From an uncultured Anaerococcus sp. (GTDB lineage: Bacteria; Bacillota; Clostridia; Tissierellales; Peptoniphilaceae), in contig CABQOK010000046.1 of NCBI GenBank assembly GCA_902465755.1, forward strand, positions 1-8,319: a stretch of DNA of 8,319 bases, written 5' to 3'. The translations under genes were made by a program, and so were the position numbers. Numbering within the stretch: the stretch's first letter is position 1; the number at the start of each line of letters is the position of its first letter. Positions 4,557-8,319 of this stretch are shown here, piece by piece. The notes below the pieces were generated by a model. That model was not told where the DNA came from. It was given only the letters and a program-made list of their open reading frames with translations, and did not search any database.

Positions 4557-5278
4557 TGATAATCAAATCTCAAGCTAACCCAAAGTTTAAATTAATAAAA
4601 AAACTTAGAAACAAAAAATACAGGGACAAGGAAGGTCTCTTTGTAATAGAGTCTAGAAAGCTAATCGAGGAAGCTATCAAGTCTCATGCTGACATAGACT
4701 TTCTTTTCCTAAAAGAGGGGATATCTTTTGATGAAAGTTCCCCTTACCTTGTATTTGATGATAATTGTTTTAACAAGCTAAGTGAATTAAAGTCTCCTGA
4801 TGGATATGGAGCTGTAATCAGAAAGAAAGAAGCTTATGATTTAAGCTCAGATAGGATCCTTCTCCTAGATCATATTTCTGATCCTGGTAATATGGGAACA
4901 ATAATTAGATCTGCCGAAGCCTTTGGTTTTTCTGATATAATCCTTACCAAGGGATGCGTGGATATTTATAACGAGAAATGTCTAAGGGCATCTATGGGAT
5001 CTGTTTTTAGGGTAAACATCGTAGAGCTTTCCTTAGAAGAAATATCTAAGCTTAAGAAAAACTATAGATTTCTTTCAAGTCATATGGAAGGAATCGATGT
5101 TAGAAAGTATGATAGTTCTAACGATTCGATAATTCTTGCTATAGGAAACGAGGCCAATGGACTCAGTGAGGATATAAGGAAATTGACCGACGATTTTATT
5201 AAGATATCTATGCAGGGAGAAATTGAGTCCTTAAACGCTGCGATAGCGGCAAGTATAATGATGAATACACTAGGCTAG
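4556..5278 (+). CDS. SpoU/TrmH-family RNA 2'-O-methyltransferase
   Basis: 240 residues. The N-terminal substrate-binding domain (about 1-90) begins with SQANPKFKLIKKLRNKKYRD and has LFVIESRKLIEEA (28-40). The C-terminal SPOUT knot domain has motif 1 DHISDPGNMGTIIRSAEAFG (105-124) with Asn112, Gly114-Thr115 and Arg118; motif 2 IGNEANGLSEDI (196-207); and motif 3 SMQGEIESLNAAIAAS with Glu224-Ser225-Leu226-Asn227. It should transfer a methyl group from SAM to a ribose 2'-OH of rRNA or tRNA; the target nucleotide cannot be read. Its position between rplT and pheS is like ysgA of Bacillus, which it also resembles in size. ATG shares one base with the rplT stop (TAATG), and no convincing Shine-Dalgarno is present, so initiation probably depends on ribosomes ending rplT. 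A candidate promoter for pheST lies in its 3' end. Confidence 0.93.
   Translation: MIIKSQANPKFKLIKKLRNKKYRDKEGLFVIESRKLIEEAIKSHADIDFLFLKEGISFDESSPYLVFDDNCFNKLSELKSPDGYGAVIRKKEAYDLSSDRILLLDHISDPGNMGTIIRSAEAFGFSDIILTKGCVDIYNEKCLRASMGSVFRVNIVELSLEEISKLKKNYRFLSSHMEGIDVRKYDSSNDSIILAIGNEANGLSEDIRKLTDDFIKISMQGEIESLNAAIAASIMMNTLG
5231..5259 (+). promoter_or_regulatory. Candidate pheST promoter inside the methyltransferase gene
   Basis: TATAAT (5254-5259, perfect) with TTAAAC (5231-5236, 3 of 6) 17 bases upstream. A start near 5266 would be about 25 bases before the base of T-box stem I (5290), which fits. The -35 is poor, so readthrough from the infC operon may also feed the T-box. Confidence 0.38.
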
Positions 5279-5289
5279 TGATTCGGAAA

Positions 5290-5529
5290 GACTTTAGTTA
5301 TTCTTATACAGCAAATTGGGGATGTTGAGAGCCTTTTAAGTAACGACTAGGGATATTCACCGATGAAGCTTGAGATGAATAAAGTAGTCGATACGCTTAA
5401 GCTTGCGTTAAAGCTAAGAGTGGATTTATATAGGTATTTATTAGAAATATAATTTTTAGTAAATATGATAGATAAATCAAATAAGGTGGTACCGCAGAAA
5501 TATCTGTCCTTTAGAGGGCGGATTTTTTT
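5290..5529 (+). ncRNA. T-box leader for tRNA-Phe, controlling pheST
   Basis: A transcriptional switch read by uncharged tRNA-Phe. Seen: stem I base GACT/AGTC (5290-5293, 5386-5389) and TTATTC/GAATAA (5298-5303, 5377-5382); candidate specifier TTC at 5356-5358 in GATATTCACC; stem III ACGC/GCGT (5393-5396, 5405-5408); the T-box core GGTGGTACCGC (5485-5495). The antiterminator is canonical: AAGG (5483-5486) pairs with CCTT (5508-5511), GCAGA (5494-5498) with TCTGT (5503-5507), leaving the 7-base bulge TGGTACC (5487-5493). TGGT fits an ACCA acceptor end. Uncharged tRNA-Phe would stabilise this form and let transcription enter pheS. The T-box call is firm; the specifier position is a reading by eye and agrees with the downstream gene. 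Confidence 0.95.
5503..5529 (+). terminator. T-box terminator hairpin
   Basis: TCTGTCCT (5503-5510), loop TTAG, AGGGCGGA (5515-5522): eight pairs with two G-T, then seven Ts (5523-5529). The 5' arm is also the 3' strand of the antiterminator, so the two forms exclude each other. Confidence 0.95.
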
Positions 5530-5542
5530 ATTTGGAGGAAAA

Positions 5543-6565
5543 ATGGAAGAGAATTTAACAAAAGTATTAGAAACTTTTACTAATGAAATAGAAATTGCTA
5601 AGTCACTAGACGACTTGGAAAAGTTAAGAATCAAGTACTTAGGAAAAAAGGGAGAGATAACAGATCTTAAAAAATCAATCGCCAAACTCCCTAATGAAGA
5701 TAAGCCTGCCGCAGGTAAGCTAATCAACAAGGCCAGCAAGGAAATAGAAGAAAAGCTTCTTCTGAGAAACGAAGAAATCAAAAAGACTCTCTTAAAAGAG
5801 AAAGTTAAGGCAGAAAAAATCGACGTTACAGCCCACTTTGACAAGTACGAATCAGGTCACTTGGCAGTGATTAATCAAACCATGGAAGAGCTCGAGTCAA
5901 TCTTTCAAAACATGGGCTTTGATGTAGTGGAAGGTCCGGAAGTCGATACAGTGAAATTCGTCTTTGATGATCTAAACTCACCAGAAGATCACCCAGCAAG
6001 GTCAACATCAGATACCTTCTACATCAATGATGAAGTCCTTCTTAGACCTCACACATCAAGCATGCAAATTAGAGTAATGAATGAGGGCAAACTTCCTATA
6101 AAGATGGTTTCAGCAGGAAGAGTTTTCAGAAATGATGAAGTCGATGCGACCCACTCACCAATGTTCCACCAATTGGAATGCTTGGTAGTTGACGAGAATG
6201 TCTCTATGGCTAACCTTAAGGCAACTCTTGAGACCTTTATCAAGGAAATGTTTGGAGATGAGATGAAATTAAGATATCGTCCTCACCACTTCCCATTCAC
6301 AGAGCCAAGCCTTGAAGTAGACGTAACTTGCCCAATCTGTAAGGGAGAGGGATGTCCTGCTTGCGGTAATACAGGCTGGTCAATGGAACTTTTGGGTGGA
6401 GGAATGGTCCATCCAAATGTACTAGAGGCTTGCGGTATTGATAGCGAAAAATACACTGGCTTTGCCTTTGGACTAGGAGTCGATAGGATTGCCATGGTTA
6501 AATATGGACTCGATGACATAAGACTTCTTTATGATAATGACAAGAGATTTATGGAACAATTCTAG
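5543..6565 (+). CDS. pheS: Phenylalanine-tRNA ligase alpha subunit
   Basis: Catalytic subunit of the alpha2-beta2 PheRS, charging tRNA-Phe. 340 residues, normal length. An N-terminal coiled-coil arm (about 1-85, rich in Lys/Glu) is followed by the class II core: DHPARSTSDTFY (149-160), the VSAGRVFRNDEVDATHSPMF motif 2 region, FPFTEPSLEVDV, a four-cysteine segment (Cys263, 266, 271, 274) seen in many bacterial PheS, LLGGGMVHPNVL, and motif 3 GFAFGLGVDRIAM (306-318) with the pocket alanine Ala308. The reading frame is open back to 5465, but GGAGG (5534-5538) directly before ATG 5543 and the T-box terminator upstream fix the start. Odd: HPAR is normally followed by Asp; here Ser154. First gene of pheST, under T-box control. 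Confidence 0.98.
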   Translation: MEENLTKVLETFTNEIEIAKSLDDLEKLRIKYLGKKGEITDLKKSIAKLPNEDKPAAGKLINKASKEIEEKLLLRNEEIKKTLLKEKVKAEKIDVTAHFDKYESGHLAVINQTMEELESIFQNMGFDVVEGPEVDTVKFVFDDLNSPEDHPARSTSDTFYINDEVLLRPHTSSMQIRVMNEGKLPIKMVSAGRVFRNDEVDATHSPMFHQLECLVVDENVSMANLKATLETFIKEMFGDEMKLRYRPHHFPFTEPSLEVDVTCPICKGEGCPACGNTGWSMELLGGGMVHPNVLEACGIDSEKYTGFAFGLGVDRIAMVKYGLDDIRLLYDNDKRFMEQF

Positions 6566-6573
6566 GAGGATAT

Positions 6574-8319
6574 ATGTTAGTACCTTTAATATGGCAAAAA
6601 GATTATATAAAAATTGATAAAGACCTTAAGACAATTACTGATAGGCTTTCAGAGACAGGATCCCATGTAGAAGAAGTTACAATTCACACATCTGATCTTG
6701 ATGGAATCCTAGTAGGTAAGGTTACTGAGCAAGTAAAACACAAGGATGCTGATAGACTCCAAGTTCTTACAATAGATATTGGGAAAGATGAACCAATCAC
6801 TATTATAACCAATGCCAAAAACACAAAGAAGGGCGACTACCTTCCAGTTATCACATCAGGAACTAAGCTTGATGATGGAACTGTCATCGAAGACCATGAT
6901 TTTTTTGGAATTGTAAGCCAAGGCATGCTTACAGCTTATAGCGAACTAGGCTATGAAGATTCTGTAATTCCAAAAGAACTTAGGGAAGGCGTGATAGTCC
7001 TTGTTGGAGAATACGAGCCAGGTACTCCACTCAGCCAAGTAATTCATTCAGACAGCCCAGTTATAGAATATGAAATTACACCAAACAGACCAGACTGCCT
7101 TTCAATAATCGGCATGGCAAGAGAAACTGCGGCAAGTTTTGGAGAAAAAATCACCTATCCAAGTCTCGACTTTAAGGAAAATCATGAGGACATAAAAGAC
7201 TATTCTAATGGAGTATCTATAGAAAGTGACAAGTGTAATCGATTTGTAGCAAGAGTTGCCACAAATGTCGAGGTTAAAAGATCACCTCAATGGCTACAAA
7301 ACTACCTTATGCTTGCAGGTATGAGACCAATTAATAATATAGTAGACATTACAAACTTCGTGATGCTTGAAACAGGTCAACCTCTCCATGCCTATGACCT
7401 CGACAAATTAGCTGATCAAAAAATCATAGTAAGAGATGCCAAAGAAGGTGAACTCCTAAAGACCCTTGATGGAGTAGATAGGAAGCTCGACCCTTCAATG
7501 CTTGTTATAGCTGATGGCAAGGAAGCAATCGGCCTTGCAGGTCTTATGGGGGGAATGGATTCTGAAGTAACAAAGGATACCAAAAACATCCTCCTTGAGG
7601 CTGCAAACTTCGATCAAGCAAATATTAGAAAGTCCTCCAAAACTTTAGGCCTTAGGAGCGAAGCAAGCTCAAGATTTGAAAAGGGTGTTCCAGTAGAGAT
7701 GGCAGACTTTGCTTCAAGAAGGGCCATGAGATTAATCGACGAACTTGATATAGGAGAAGTTGTCGGGGGATCAATCGATGAAGGCATAAAAGAAAGAGAA
7801 GAGATAAAGGTAGATCTTAGACTAGAAAGACTAAACATGCTAACAGGTGTGGACTTTGACCTGGATACTGCTATTAGAAACCTTGAGCTTCTAGAATTTG
7901 AAGTAGAAAAGCTAGATGATAAAACCCTTAGGGCCGCCGTTCCTTACTTTAGGAGTGATGTGACTATAGAAGCAGACCTAATAGAAGAAGTCGTAAGGCT
8001 TTATGGAATGGGAAATATCGAAAATGCTCCTTTAGTATCATCTCTTCAAAGAGGAGAAAGATCTAAGAGAAGACTTCTAAGAGATGAGCTTTGTAGTAAG
8101 CTTGTTGGACAAAAGTTCTCAGAGCTTGCAACCTATTCCTTCATCTCCCCAAGAGAATTTGACAGACTAGGTGTAGATGAGGATTCTAATCTTCGTGATT
8201 ATATCAAGCTAATAAATCCACTTGGAGAAGACTACTCAGTAATGAGAACAAGTCAAGTTCCATCTATGCTAGATGTAATTGCTAAAAATATAAAATACGG
8301 TCAAAAGGACATGAGGTTT
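6574..8319 (+). CDS. pheT: Phenylalanine-tRNA ligase beta subunit, 3' end outside the window
   Basis: 582 codons of an expected roughly 800 are present, open to the right edge. Seen in order: an N-terminal strand region; an EMAP-type tRNA-binding domain (about 39-150) with TNAKNTKKGDYLPV and the GMLTAYSELG motif (117-126); the EYEITPNRPDCLSIIGMARE block (165-184); the B3/B4 editing domain, which hydrolyses Tyr-tRNA-Phe (about 205-370), with GMRPINNIVDITNFVMLETG and GLRSEASSRFEKG (359-371); the B5 domain (about 395-470); and the start of the inactive class II-like core. GMLTA usually reads GMLCS; Thr120 replaces the Cys. AGGAGG (6564-6569) overlaps the pheS stop, 4 bases before ATG, so the subunits are made together. 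No frameshift is seen. Confidence 0.97.
   Translation, partial: MLVPLIWQKDYIKIDKDLKTITDRLSETGSHVEEVTIHTSDLDGILVGKVTEQVKHKDADRLQVLTIDIGKDEPITIITNAKNTKKGDYLPVITSGTKLDDGTVIEDHDFFGIVSQGMLTAYSELGYEDSVIPKELREGVIVLVGEYEPGTPLSQVIHSDSPVIEYEITPNRPDCLSIIGMARETAASFGEKITYPSLDFKENHEDIKDYSNGVSIESDKCNRFVARVATNVEVKRSPQWLQNYLMLAGMRPINNIVDITNFVMLETGQPLHAYDLDKLADQKIIVRDAKEGELLKTLDGVDRKLDPSMLVIADGKEAIGLAGLMGGMDSEVTKDTKNILLEAANFDQANIRKSSKTLGLRSEASSRFEKGVPVEMADFASRRAMRLIDELDIGEVVGGSIDEGIKEREEIKVDLRLERLNMLTGVDFDLDTAIRNLELLEFEVEKLDDKTLRAAVPYFRSDVTIEADLIEEVVRLYGMGNIENAPLVSSLQRGERSKRRLLRDELCSKLVGQKFSELATYSFISPREFDRLGVDEDSNLRDYIKLINPLGEDYSVMRTSQVPSMLDVIAKNIKYGQKDMRF

Noticed and set aside
5223..5259. TTGAGT at 5223-5228 as the -35 of the TATAAT at 5254-5259
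   Set aside because: The spacing is 25 bases, too long for a sigma-A promoter.
5465..5542. 26-residue N-terminal extension of PheS
   Set aside because: It would be translated from within the T-box and its terminator. The real ribosome binding site lies after the terminator, and ATG 5543 gives the normal length.
5347..5844. 165-codon minus-strand open frame over the T-box and pheS start
   Set aside because: It is antisense to a clear T-box and to pheS, has a Ser/Phe/Leu-rich composition typical of an antisense shadow, and matches no family.
7614..7838. 74-codon minus-strand open frame inside pheT
   Set aside because: It is antisense to the conserved editing and B5 region of PheT and Ser-rich, with no supporting signal.

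Overview
The window is low-GC, AT-biased chromosomal DNA of a Firmicutes-type anaerobe. Three things point there: the order infC-rpmI-rplT, then an RNA methyltransferase, then pheS-pheT; an L20-type attenuator; and a tRNA-Phe T-box. The AT-rich codon use and the overall look of the proteins suggest Tissierellia (Peptoniphilaceae such as Anaerococcus or Peptoniphilus), but this placement is an impression, not a computed result. No mobile element, CRISPR array, rRNA or tRNA gene was seen.

Left part (1-1615). A short minus-strand operon holds a YbaK-type Cys-tRNA(Pro) deacylase and, overlapping it by ATGA, an unrecognised protein that runs off the left edge. Divergent from it is a 248-residue protein with the outline of a metallo-beta-lactamase fold but almost none of the metal ligands; it looks like a pseudoenzyme.

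Middle (1616-3305). A 324-base stretch without a gene carries several inverted repeats. One is an 8+2+8 AT-rich palindrome over the likely promoter of the next operon. That operon is a DegV-family (FakB-like) fatty-acid-binding protein followed 11 bases later by a MarR-family repressor. The palindrome could be the repressor's own operator.

Translation operon (3306-5278). A near-consensus promoter drives a roughly 115-base leader ending in a strong terminator, with a visible competing antiterminator pairing. This is the layout of the ribosomal-protein-L20-controlled infC leader. infC (IF3) seems to start at AUA. rpmI (L35), rplT (L20) and a SpoU/TrmH-family RNA 2'-O-methyltransferase follow closely; the last starts inside the rplT stop codon.

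PheRS operon (5279-8319). A T-box with a canonical UGGUACC antiterminator bulge and a candidate UUC (Phe) specifier precedes pheS. pheT follows with its Shine-Dalgarno over the pheS stop and leaves the window at codon 582. The right half is therefore controlled by two successive RNA switches, one reading free L20 and one reading uncharged tRNA-Phe.

I found no wholly new multigene system. The most unusual items are the metal-less MBL protein, the AUA start of infC, and the palindrome in front of degV-marR.
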